Shown here piece by piece: positions 8,096 through 16,220 of a stretch of 64,000 nucleotides of DNA. The stretch spans positions 124,001 to 188,000 of the forward strand of contig CAVYXV010000002.1 of the NCBI GenBank assembly GCA_963772585.1, written 5' to 3'. This DNA is from CAVVXN01 sp963772585. Lineage in GTDB: Bacteria > Planctomycetota > PLA2 > JAEUHO01. Every line of letters begins with the position of its first letter. The stretch's first letter is position 1. The position numbers were made by a program, and so were the translations under genes. The notes under the pieces were generated by a model. It made no database searches. It worked only from the letters and a program-made list of their open reading frames with translations, and had not been told where the DNA came from.

Positions 8096-10354
8096 ATGCG
8101 GACGTCGCTGCGCTGGCTGTCTGGAGTCGGGTTGCTCGTCGTGCTGGGGTGCGGCGGCGGGTCGAGCGGGGCGCCGGTCGTGCTCGCACCCGTCGTCCTC
8201 ACCAGCCCCAACGGCGGCGAGACGTGGGTCGCAGGCGAGATGGAAGCCGTCACCTGGCAGCCGGGGGACTTCGGGGGCGACCTCGACATCGAGGTCTCGC
8301 TCGACGACGGCGCGTCGTGGTCGCTGCTGGCCACCGCGACGCCCAACGACGGCAGCGAGGACGTCCTCGTGCCGGGGACGCCGAGCGCGCTCGCGCGCGT
8401 CCGCGTCAGCGCATCCGACGCCGACCCGAACGTCGTGGAGGCCCCCTCGGACGGGTCCGACGCGGCCTTCTCGATCGTCGCGCCGCTGGCGGTCACCGAT
8501 CCGAACGGGGGGGAGATCTGGGTCGCGGGGACGAGTCGCGACGTGCTCTGGACGACCGGTGTCTTCCCCGGCACCGTGGACATCGACGTCTCCACGGACG
8601 GGGGAACCACCTGGTCGGCGCTCGTCGCCGGCGTGGCCAACGACGGTACGGAGACGGTCGTCGTTCCCGACACGCCGAGCGGGACGGTGCGTGTGCAGGT
8701 GAGTGCGGCGGACGGCGATCCGGCGACGCCCCTTTCCCCCGCCGACGCCTCCGACGGGGACTTCGAGATCCGCGAGCCCTTCACGGATCTGGGAGCCGGC
8801 CTACCGGGCGTCGGGGAGCCTACGCCGATGGGCGCCGAAGCAGCGGTAGCGTGGGGCGACGTCGACGGCGACGGGGATCTCGACGTGGTGATCGCCGGTC
8901 GGACCGGCGCGCCTTCCTACGGGCCCATCACCCGCATCTATCGCAACGACGGCGGCGGAGCGTTCACGGACATTGCCGCCGGCCTCCCCGGCCTCGGTTC
9001 GGATGGCGCGGTCGCTCTCGCGTGGGGTGACTACGACGGCGACGGCGACCTGGACCTGGCCCTCGCCGGCAGCGCAGGCGCGCCCATCTACGCCGGGATC
9101 GCGCGGATCTACCGCAACGACGGCGCAGGCGCCTTCACCGACATCGCGGCGGGCCTGCCGCCGATCGGCGCGTTCGGCGGCGCGACGCTGGCGTGGGGCG
9201 ACTACGACGGCGACGGCGATCTCGATCTCGCGCTTGCGGGAGAAGCGGGCGCACCGATCTACGCGCCCGTCACACGGGTCTATCGAAACGACGGGGCCGG
9301 TGTGTTCACGGACATCGCGGCCGGCCTGCCCGGCATCGGAGCAGGCACCCCGGAGGGCTCCCAGGCGGCGCTGGCCTGGGGGGACTTCGACGGCGACGGC
9401 GATCTCGACCTGGCGATCTGCGGGCGGGCGGGCGCCCCGATCTACAGCGGCATCACCCGCATCTACCGAAACGACGGGACCGGCGTATTCACGGACATCG
9501 CGGCCGGCTTGCCCGGCCTCGGTGACTTGGGTTCCGCCACGCTCGCGTGGGGCGACTACGACGCGGACGGGGACCTCGATCTCGCCCTGGCCGGCTCCGT
9601 CGGTGCTCCGATCTACGGCGCGGTCACGCGCATCTACCGCAACGACGGCGCGGGCACCTTCACGGACATCGTGGCGGGCCTCGTGGGTGTCGGAGAATCC
9701 AGCCCCAGCGGCGCGCAGGCGGCGGCGGCCTGGGGGGACGTGGACGGCGACGGGGACCTCGACCTCGCGGTCGGTGGCCGCGCGGGCGCGCCGACCTACG
9801 ATGGCGTCACGCTGGTCTACCGCAACGACGGCGCCGGCACGTTCACGGACATGGGGGCCGATCTCCCGGGGATCGGTCACTACGGGAGCAGCGCCCTCGC
9901 CTGGGGCGACGTGGACGGCGACGGCGACCTCGACCTAGCCGTGGTCGGTACGGTCGGCGCCCCGACGTACGGCTCGATCGCGCGGATCTACCGGAACGAC
10001 CTGGCCGCGCCGAACTCCCCGCCCAGCGCACCCGCGGACCTCGATGCGCAGACGGCCCCGGGGCTGTTGCTGCTGACCTGGCAGCCGGCCACGGACCTCG
10101 AGACGCCCGAAGCCGGCCTGACGTACAACCTCCGCATCGGCACGACGCCGACCGGCGACGACGTGTTCGCCGGCATGGCGGACGCCCGGGGCCGGCGGTT
10201 GCTTCCCGCCTTCGGGTCCTGGCTCCACGACCCCTACTACGACTGGGCGTGGCTGGCGCTTCCCTCCGGCGTCTACTTTGCCAGCGTCCAGGCCATCGAC
10301 GCCTCCTTCGCCGGCGGCCCGTGGACGGATCCGATCGTCTTCATCGTGCCGTGA
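8096..10354 (+). CDS. surface lipoprotein with VCBS/FG-GAP repeats
   Basis: This is a 752-residue protein. The ATG at 8096 gives a lipoprotein signal with lipobox VLGC (Cys about residue 19) followed by GGGSS, so the mature protein should be lipid-anchored. Residues 35-230 hold two similar beta modules, each opening with 'PNGGE-W-VAG'. Residues 240-635 hold seven VCBS/FG-GAP units of about 55-60 residues. Each has a calcium-binding-like D-x-DGDGDLD loop, one being DADGD, and the spacer RIYRNDG-G-FTDI. The C-terminus (about 640-752) looks like a fibronectin-III-like module. These repeats typically form a beta-propeller that binds Ca2+ and mediates adhesion or ligand contact. No enzymatic domain was seen. 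Confidence 0.85.
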   Translation: MRTSLRWLSGVGLLVVLGCGGGSSGAPVVLAPVVLTSPNGGETWVAGEMEAVTWQPGDFGGDLDIEVSLDDGASWSLLATATPNDGSEDVLVPGTPSALARVRVSASDADPNVVEAPSDGSDAAFSIVAPLAVTDPNGGEIWVAGTSRDVLWTTGVFPGTVDIDVSTDGGTTWSALVAGVANDGTETVVVPDTPSGTVRVQVSAADGDPATPLSPADASDGDFEIREPFTDLGAGLPGVGEPTPMGAEAAVAWGDVDGDGDLDVVIAGRTGAPSYGPITRIYRNDGGGAFTDIAAGLPGLGSDGAVALAWGDYDGDGDLDLALAGSAGAPIYAGIARIYRNDGAGAFTDIAAGLPPIGAFGGATLAWGDYDGDGDLDLALAGEAGAPIYAPVTRVYRNDGAGVFTDIAAGLPGIGAGTPEGSQAALAWGDFDGDGDLDLAICGRAGAPIYSGITRIYRNDGTGVFTDIAAGLPGLGDLGSATLAWGDYDADGDLDLALAGSVGAPIYGAVTRIYRNDGAGTFTDIVAGLVGVGESSPSGAQAAAAWGDVDGDGDLDLAVGGRAGAPTYDGVTLVYRNDGAGTFTDMGADLPGIGHYGSSALAWGDVDGDGDLDLAVVGTVGAPTYGSIARIYRNDLAAPNSPPSAPADLDAQTAPGLLLLTWQPATDLETPEAGLTYNLRIGTTPTGDDVFAGMADARGRRLLPAFGSWLHDPYYDWAWLALPSGVYFASVQAIDASFAGGPWTDPIVFIVP
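8782..9994 (+). repeat. seven in-gene tandem repeats of about 160-190 bp
   Basis: The VCBS-coding region is repetitive at the DNA level. Blocks encoding WGDYDGDGDLDLALAG, then GAPIY, then RIYRNDG-AG-FTDIAAGLP recur seven times. Lengths alternate because some units carry an extra 5-residue insertion before the WGD block. Such repeats can expand or contract by recombination and can confuse assembly. Confidence 0.75.
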
Positions 10355-10412
10355 TCACCTGATTCGTGACACGCGGCCGCAGCGCAATGGGACAGGCGTG
10401 CGCCCCCCGTGG

Positions 10413-12446
10413 TCACTCCGCGGGGCGGACCTCGAAGACGTAGGCGACGTCGTGGTAGACGCTCGCGGCCCACGGGGTACCGGGGAGCTTGGTCACGACG
10501 TCCCGGGCGGCACGGATCAGGCGAAGGGCCCGAGCGCGGAGCGGAGCCCGCATGAAGCGGAGGATGTGGACGCGACTCCTGAGCGCCCGGTAGTCGTCGT
10601 CCTGCGGCGGGATGTCGAGGAGGTTGCCGGGGTAGTCGGGAAGGGCGTCGAACGGGACCCACCGGGCGTAGAACGCCTCCCGATCGGGGCCCAGCACGCG
10701 CCCGTCCGGCGCCGGGAGGCCGTCGCTCAGCTTGATCGCCGGCAGCATGCGTATGCGGACGTCGAAGGCGTTGCCCTCGATGTCCACGGACGACGCCGCA
10801 AGCGCCCACGACTCGAGATGGAAGGCGCTCAGGGCGACGAGCACGCGCGCGAGCCTGAGATCCGCCACGGCGCGGGGATGAGCCCGGACGTCCTCGCCCC
10901 GGTCGATCCTCGCGAGCAACGCATCGAGGCGGGCGAGGGCGTCGTCGTACGCGGGCAGCGTCGTCGTGCGGATGCGCTCGACGATCCGGATCGTGTCCCG
11001 AGAAGCCCAGCTGTCGATGCGAAGGCGCGGGGGGGAAGCCGGCAGAGGCGACGCGAGGCGCACCTCGGGCTTCACGCCCTGGTAGGCGCACCACGCGTCT
11101 CCGTGCGCCGCTCTCGCGGGGCCCGCGGCCCCGGACTCCCACGGCGTGACCTCTTCGAGATCCGCCGCGAGCGTCGCGAGCAAGTGGACCGCGTCGTCGC
11201 CGCGACGCGCGGAAAGCCATGCCGCGCGGGAAACGGGCTCGGGGGCGAGGGCATCGACGAGGGCTTCCTCGCGCGGGAGGCGGTCGCGGCGCGGACCGCG
11301 CAGGCCGGGATAGAACACGAAGCGGCCTCCGGTCGCGGCGGCCGCCCGCACGTAGGGCCACCAGCCGTACCCGGAAGGCGTGTGGTCCGCCTGGGTCAGC
11401 ACCTCTCCGAGGTGGGCGAAGAAGGCCGTCGGCGCGGCGACGTAGCGCATCGGACTGTGGTGCGGAAGGCGAAGCTCGTCCACGTCGCGCCCGGGAGGAA
11501 GGGCGGGGACGAGGCCCGCCGGCAGATTGGGCGGGAACGGCCGTCGCGCCCAAGCGGGAATCGCTCCGCCATCCCCGCGGTGGCCCAGTCCGCGTAGTCG
11601 TCCCGCACGGCCGTCCGTCAATAGCTCCGGCAGGCGCCGCGGCCGCGACGCCCAAGGCAACGCCGGCAGCGCGGGATACGGCTCGTGGCGACCGAAGAAC
11701 ACCTCCGGCGCGACGACGGTGAGCACGGCCCCCTCCGCCTGGACCTTGTGAGCGACGGCGACCTCGTCGAAGTAGCGGCCCACCGGCAGCAACCGGAGGC
11801 GCCAATCCCGGCCCGCCGCGGGCAGGGCACCCGGGTCGACCCACCGTTCGGGCGTGAGCCGACCCGCGACGAGCACGAGCATGCGCGGACCGAGGCCCGC
11901 CTTCGCGTCCGCGCCGGCTGCGGTCCGGTCGAGGAACCACGTCACCCACCGGAGGGCGGGGGGGATCGCGGGCACCCGATCGCCTTCCCACCAGCGCGTG
12001 CGAACCAGATCCTGCAGTGCGTCCGCGGAGTCTTCCGCCCCCATCCGAATCGAACGGGTAGCGAGCGTGGACGCGGCGCGGATGGGCCGGGACGTCGATC
12101 GTGCCCACTGCCGCAGCGCGAACGCCCAGGTGCGCAGGTCCCCGTCCACGCGGTCCGGGACGACGAACTCGTGCTCGCCGGGCGGCGGGGCGAAGGCGAC
12201 CATGTCGAAGGCGACGAGGACCTGGGTAGCGTCGATCCGATCGGCCTCGCCCTCGAGCCAGTGGACGGTCCCGACGACATTGGTGTCCAACCGCACGTAG
12301 AGGGAGGGCACATCGCCCGCGTCGGCCGCCGACGACCCGTGCGCCAGGACCATGGTGGCGAGGACCGTCCCCGCCGTGACGGCGCGGAGGAGGCCCACGG
12401 CGGAACCGGTCCGATGCCTCTGGATTTCGCGTCCCCCGTCAGACAC
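10413..12446 (-). CDS. large secreted hypothetical protein
   Basis: This is a 677-residue protein if it starts at the GTG at 12446, or 661 residues from the GTG at 12398. Both keep the hydrophobic segment LLRAVTAGTVLATMVLAHG as a signal peptide. I do not recognise a family. The body is alpha/beta with many Arg/Trp residues. It contains 'RMLVLVAGRLTPERWVD' and 'GAVLTVVAPEVFFGRHEPYP', a pattern that could suit a von Willebrand A-like or hydrolase fold, but no metal site or catalytic motif is evident. Its 5' end overlaps the tail of the slipin pseudogene. It is convergent with the VCBS lipoprotein gene, 58 bp apart. Confidence 0.6.
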   Translation of the reverse strand: MSDGGREIQRHRTGSAVGLLRAVTAGTVLATMVLAHGSSAADAGDVPSLYVRLDTNVVGTVHWLEGEADRIDATQVLVAFDMVAFAPPPGEHEFVVPDRVDGDLRTWAFALRQWARSTSRPIRAASTLATRSIRMGAEDSADALQDLVRTRWWEGDRVPAIPPALRWVTWFLDRTAAGADAKAGLGPRMLVLVAGRLTPERWVDPGALPAAGRDWRLRLLPVGRYFDEVAVAHKVQAEGAVLTVVAPEVFFGRHEPYPALPALPWASRPRRLPELLTDGRAGRLRGLGHRGDGGAIPAWARRPFPPNLPAGLVPALPPGRDVDELRLPHHSPMRYVAAPTAFFAHLGEVLTQADHTPSGYGWWPYVRAAAATGGRFVFYPGLRGPRRDRLPREEALVDALAPEPVSRAAWLSARRGDDAVHLLATLAADLEEVTPWESGAAGPARAAHGDAWCAYQGVKPEVRLASPLPASPPRLRIDSWASRDTIRIVERIRTTTLPAYDDALARLDALLARIDRGEDVRAHPRAVADLRLARVLVALSAFHLESWALAASSVDIEGNAFDVRIRMLPAIKLSDGLPAPDGRVLGPDREAFYARWVPFDALPDYPGNLLDIPPQDDDYRALRSRVHILRFMRAPLRARALRLIRAARDVVTKLPGTPWAASVYHDVAYVFEVRPAE

Positions 12447-12663
12447 CCCATCTCGGAACGTCGGTCGTCCCCCACCGGATGTCCACAGGGACCTTCTGGT
12501 CGACCAGGGGAATGACCCAGTAGAGCCCCGGACCTCACACCGCCTGGAATCGCCCCAGGCGGAAGATCACGCCGCGCTGGCATTCGCGGTCCAGACGCAA
12601 GCCCGCGATCCCGATCCCGATCGCGGCGACGACCGCGACCGTCAGGACGATTTCCATGGCCAT
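12439..12663 (-). pseudogene. slipin/stomatin (SPFH) N-terminal remnant with in-frame TGA
   Basis: From the ATG at 12663 the frame reads a membrane helix and then LDRECQRGVIFRLGRFQAV, the signature N-terminus of slipins. A TGA at 12537-12535 stops it after 42 residues. The same frame then continues GPGLYWVIPLVDQKVPVDI and ...TTDVP before a second TGA. In slipins this junction reads 'G-V-[K/R]-GPGL', so the TGA sits exactly where Lys or Arg is expected, and one C-to-T change (CGA to TGA) explains it. Homology ends after DVP, so the SPFH core is deleted. GGAGGA precedes the ATG. No NfeD-type partner is nearby. Confidence 0.8.
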
Positions 12664-12860
12664 TCCTCCAGCCGACTGGCGACCGGCACATTCTTCCCCT
12701 GGGTCGGGAAGACCGGAAGGACTCGCCCGACGGTCCGTGCATGGACTGCCGCCACGCGGCGTCCGATCCCGGAATGGACCAGGACGCCTTCCCTTCCAGG
12801 GCTCGAATCCGTATTCTCTGGGCGGCCGTCCCCACCGGGGGGGGAGAGGGAGGTAGAAGC

Positions 12861-13676
12861 ATGCCGTCGAGAGTCCTGCTCGCTGCCGTCGCAGGAGCCG
12901 CCGGTGGCGCCATCGTGTGGGCCCTCGTGGCGGGCCTCACGGGCTACGAGGTCGGGTACGTCGCCTGGGGCGTGGGCGCCCTGGTGGGGTTCGCCGCGGC
13001 CAAGGCGGGCGGCCGCGGAACGACGACCGGTCTCGCGTGCGCAGGTCTTGCGCTCGTCGCCATCTTCGCGGGGAAGCTCCTGGCCACGCACTTCGCCGTG
13101 CGGTCGGAGGTGCGCAACCAACTGGCGCGCATCTACTCCTACGACACCTACAACGAGCTGATGGTGGACGCGCAACTGTACGGCGATGTCGAGGGAGAGG
13201 ACGAGTTGCGGAGATTCCTCGTCGATCGCAACTACTCGTTTGCCTCGGAACCGGCCGAGGTGTCTGCGGGCGAGCTCGACGACTTTCGAGCCAACAGCCT
13301 GCCGCAGATCAAGGCGTTCTCCGATGGCCCGCCGCCCTACGAGGCCTGGCGGCAGCGATCCATCGCGGACGCATACGCCCGGGTCATGGCACAGGTTTCG
13401 ACGGTCCAGGTCGTGGCCGACAACCTCGGCCTCTTCGACATCCTCTTCGCGGTCCTGGGCTTGACGACGGCCTTCAAGCTCGGAGAGGGGTTGTCCGGCA
13501 GGAGCGGCGACTACGCTGCTCGACGTCGGTCGCGCCGTCTCCAAGCGGGGGAGCCGCTCGCGGAAGAGCGCGACCCCACGCCCGAGCCCCCGCCGCTCCG
13601 CCGCGCACCGACGGCCCCCCCCGCTCGTCCCGCGCCCCAGGCGCCGGTCCCCCGACGCAGGCGAACCCGCCGTTGA
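12861..13676 (+). CDS. membrane protein of unknown function
   Basis: This is a 271-residue protein. The ATG at 12861 has GGGAGGGAGG upstream. An earlier in-frame ATG at 12741 would add a non-hydrophobic leader and is unlikely. Three hydrophobic helices lie at about residues 5-28, 34-50 and 56-77. A soluble region with acidic and aromatic residues follows, then another hydrophobic stretch near 200-215 (LGLFDILFAVLGLTTAF). The C-terminal 60 residues are a low-complexity Pro/Arg-rich tail. The arrangement suggests a helical membrane protein with a disordered cytoplasmic tail. No family was recognised. Confidence 0.7.
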   Translation: MPSRVLLAAVAGAAGGAIVWALVAGLTGYEVGYVAWGVGALVGFAAAKAGGRGTTTGLACAGLALVAIFAGKLLATHFAVRSEVRNQLARIYSYDTYNELMVDAQLYGDVEGEDELRRFLVDRNYSFASEPAEVSAGELDDFRANSLPQIKAFSDGPPPYEAWRQRSIADAYARVMAQVSTVQVVADNLGLFDILFAVLGLTTAFKLGEGLSGRSGDYAARRRSRRLQAGEPLAEERDPTPEPPPLRRAPTAPPARPAPQAPVPRRRRTRR

Positions 13677-13710
13677 GGGCGGAAGGGGGCCGACCGCTGG
13701 GGAAGCGCTC

Positions 13711-15812
13711 TCAGTCCTCCGCCAGTTCCTTCAGCAGGAAGGTCGTGACCAGCGCGGTCACGTGCGCGCGCTGGCGGGCGTCGGCCGCGCCCGCGTGGCC
13801 GCCTTCGGTGTTCTCGTAGAAGAGCACGTCGTAGCCCATCGACGCCATCTTCGCCGCCATCTTCCGCGCGTGGCCCGGGTGGACGCGGTCGTCCCGCGTC
13901 GAGGTCGTGAAGAGGACCGGAGGGTAGTGCCGACCCGCGAAGACGTTCTGGTAGGGCGAGTACTTGCGGAGGAACGCCCAATCCTCGGGCACGTCGGGGT
14001 CGCCGTACTCCGCGATCCAGCTCGGGCCGGCGAGGAGCTTGCTGTAGCGCCGCATGTCCAGCAGGGGGGCTTGACAGACGACCGCGCCGAAGAGATCCGG
14101 CCGCCTCGTGAGGCAGGCGCCGACCAGCAGACCGCCGTTGCTTCCGCCGCGGATGCCCAGGTGCGCGGGTGACGTGATCTTCCGTGCGATCAGGTCCTCG
14201 GCCACGGCCTCGAAGTCCTCGAAAGCCCGGTGGCGTCCCTCGCGCCGCGCGGCGTCGTGCCAGCGGGGTCCGTACTCGCCGCCGCCCCGGATGTTGGCGA
14301 GGACGTAGACCCCGCCCCGAGCGAGCCAGTTCTCTCCCATCGCGCCCAGGTAGTGCGGGCGCTGCGGGATGGAGAAGCCCCCGTAGCCGTGGAGGAGGGT
14401 GGGGTGCGCTCCGTTCGGCTCGAGGTCCTTCGGGCCGATCAGGAAGTAGGGAACGCGGGTTCCGTCCTCGGACGTGGCGAACAACTGCTGGGAAGAGTAC
14501 GGGGAGGGGTCGAAGCGCTCGGGTGCGCTGTCGAGGACCGTCTTCCGGAGCGAACCGGCATCCACGAGGTACAGCGTTTCCGGCTGCAGGAAGCTGCTGT
14601 AGCTCACCATGAACGCGTCGCGCTCCGGGTCGGTGTTCGAAAGCCAGGTCGTCCCGTGCCCCGGGAACGGGATCTCCTTGCGCCTCCAGGTGCCATCCTC
14701 CGCACGGTCGTACCGGAAGAGGGCGTCCCGCACGTCTTGCATGAGCACGGCGAGGACGTAGGACTTCGTGCGCGTGAGGTAGGTCAGGGACGTGGTGTCG
14801 TCCGGCTCGAAGAAGACGGTGAACGTGCGTTTCCCCGCCTCGAGATCCTCGAGGGAGATCGAGAGGACGGTGCCGGCGGGGTAGGCCTTCTCCCCCACCT
14901 CCCAGTCCTTCCGGAGTTGGATCAGGATCTGCCCGTCGAAGAACGTCTCGATCCGGGCGGTCTCCGGGATGTCGATGCGGATCTTCTCGTCCCCGTCGAG
15001 CAGGTACTGCTCCGACGTGTAGAACGTCGTTCCGTGATGGAGCCAGTCGAGGGTCTTCGGGCCGTAGTGATCGCGCTCGGCCCCCACCGAGACGGAGTCC
15101 GGCTTCCCCTCGAAGACCACGGCCGCCTCGGAGAGGGGCGTGCCGCGCTTCCATCGCTTCACGATGCGGGGGTATCCCGATGCCGTCAGCGATCCCGGTC
15201 CGAAGTCGGTGTCGACGTAGACGGTGTCGGCGTCGATCCAGCCCATCTCGCCCTTGGCTTCGGGAAGGTGGAAGCCCCCTTCGACGAACCGCCTGGAGGG
15301 GATGTCGAATTCTCGGATGACCACGGCATGGGAACCTCCGTCGGAGAGCCACAGAAGGCCGCGACGGTAGCCCGGATACCGGAGCGCGATGCCCTTCCAG
15401 ACCCAGATCCGGCCCTCCTTCTCGGCCAGGGCGTCGAGATCGAGAACGACCTCCCAGGCCGGATCCCCGGCGAGGTAGGACTTCGCGGTCGCGCGGCGGT
15501 AGATGCCGCGGGGATGCTCCGCGTCCCGCCAGAAGTCGTAGATCCAGTCGCCCCGCCTCCGCCCCTCCGCGATGCGGTCGTCCGCCTGGAGCACGGCGAG
15601 CGTGTGCTTCTGGATCTCCCCGAACGCGGGGTCGGACGCCAGCGCGACGTGGACGCGTTGGTCCTGCTCGGCCACCCAGGCGAGCGCCTTCTCGCCGTGG
15701 ACCTCCTCCAGCCAGAGAAACGGATCGTCGGGGGCGTCGTCCGCGCGCGTCCTGGGGACCGCGAGCAAGACGAACAGGGCGACGACGAGGAAAAGGCGGC
15801 AAGGCGTTTCAT
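13711..15812 (-). CDS. prolyl oligopeptidase family serine peptidase (S9A), copy 1, frameshifted in the signal peptide
   Basis: It encodes an N-terminal seven-bladed-propeller region and a C-terminal alpha/beta-hydrolase. The catalytic triad is visible: Ser in IRGGSNGGLL, Asp in STRDDRVHPG, His in NTEGGHAGAA. The oligopeptidase frame is open only from a TTG at 15768, inside what would be the signal peptide. An ATG at 15812 with the same first residues as its paralogue (MKRLAA) lies one base out of frame. Adding one T to the T4 tract at 15792-15795 would give a perfect signal peptide (AAFFLVVALFVLLAVPRTRA) and a 700-residue enzyme. I therefore annotate from 15812 and flag the shift. The paralogue at 27898-29994 is intact. 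Expected role: periplasmic cleavage after Pro in short peptides. Confidence 0.8.
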
Positions 15813-16220
15813 GGGGCGCAGGCTACGCGGAGGGCGCGCGCCGCGAGCGCCCGTGGGCGGCGATCCCGGACTCGCGGCCATGTCGGCGACCATCTTCCAC
15901 ATCCCCGAGACGCCACCCCCTCGCCCACCGTCGCGGTGAAGCAGCGAGGGCCGCCCCTCGCCGTGCGTCCATGACCACGCCCCTCGCATCGCAGGCGCGG
16001 CACGTCACGTCACGGCCAACGCCGGGGCGGACCGGCGCGCCCAGGCTCCCCTCGGTCCGGCAGGCGCGACGGCCACCGGATTCGGCTTCGGGGCGGCGTC
16101 GACCGACGTCGCGGGCTGGATCGACCGCGTGGACGCCGGGGGCCGGGCGCAGGGCGTCACGTGAACCGATGGCGTTGCCGACACACGCGCGGAGCGACCG
16201 GTCTTCCGTGCCCGGGTTTC
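15813..16220. other. 408-bp intergenic region, no supported gene
   Basis: The stretch lies between the starts or ends of two minus-strand genes. A plus-strand frame without any start codon (15940-16161) ends in a protein-like segment (GFGFGAASTDVAGWIDRVDA) with high G/C at third codon positions. It could be the 3' stub of a lost gene, but nothing identifies it. It should also contain the promoter of the oligopeptidase gene, near 15813-15900. Confidence 0.3.

Noticed and set aside
8782..9994. CRISPR or mobile-element repeats
   Set aside because: The repeats are in frame, encode VCBS units and lack unique spacers or terminal inverted repeats.
12535..12537. TGA in the slipin frame as selenocysteine or stop-codon reassignment
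   Set aside because: TGA is a normal stop in many genes here, the position expects Lys/Arg rather than Cys, and the domain is also truncated downstream, so a nonsense mutation is the simpler reading.
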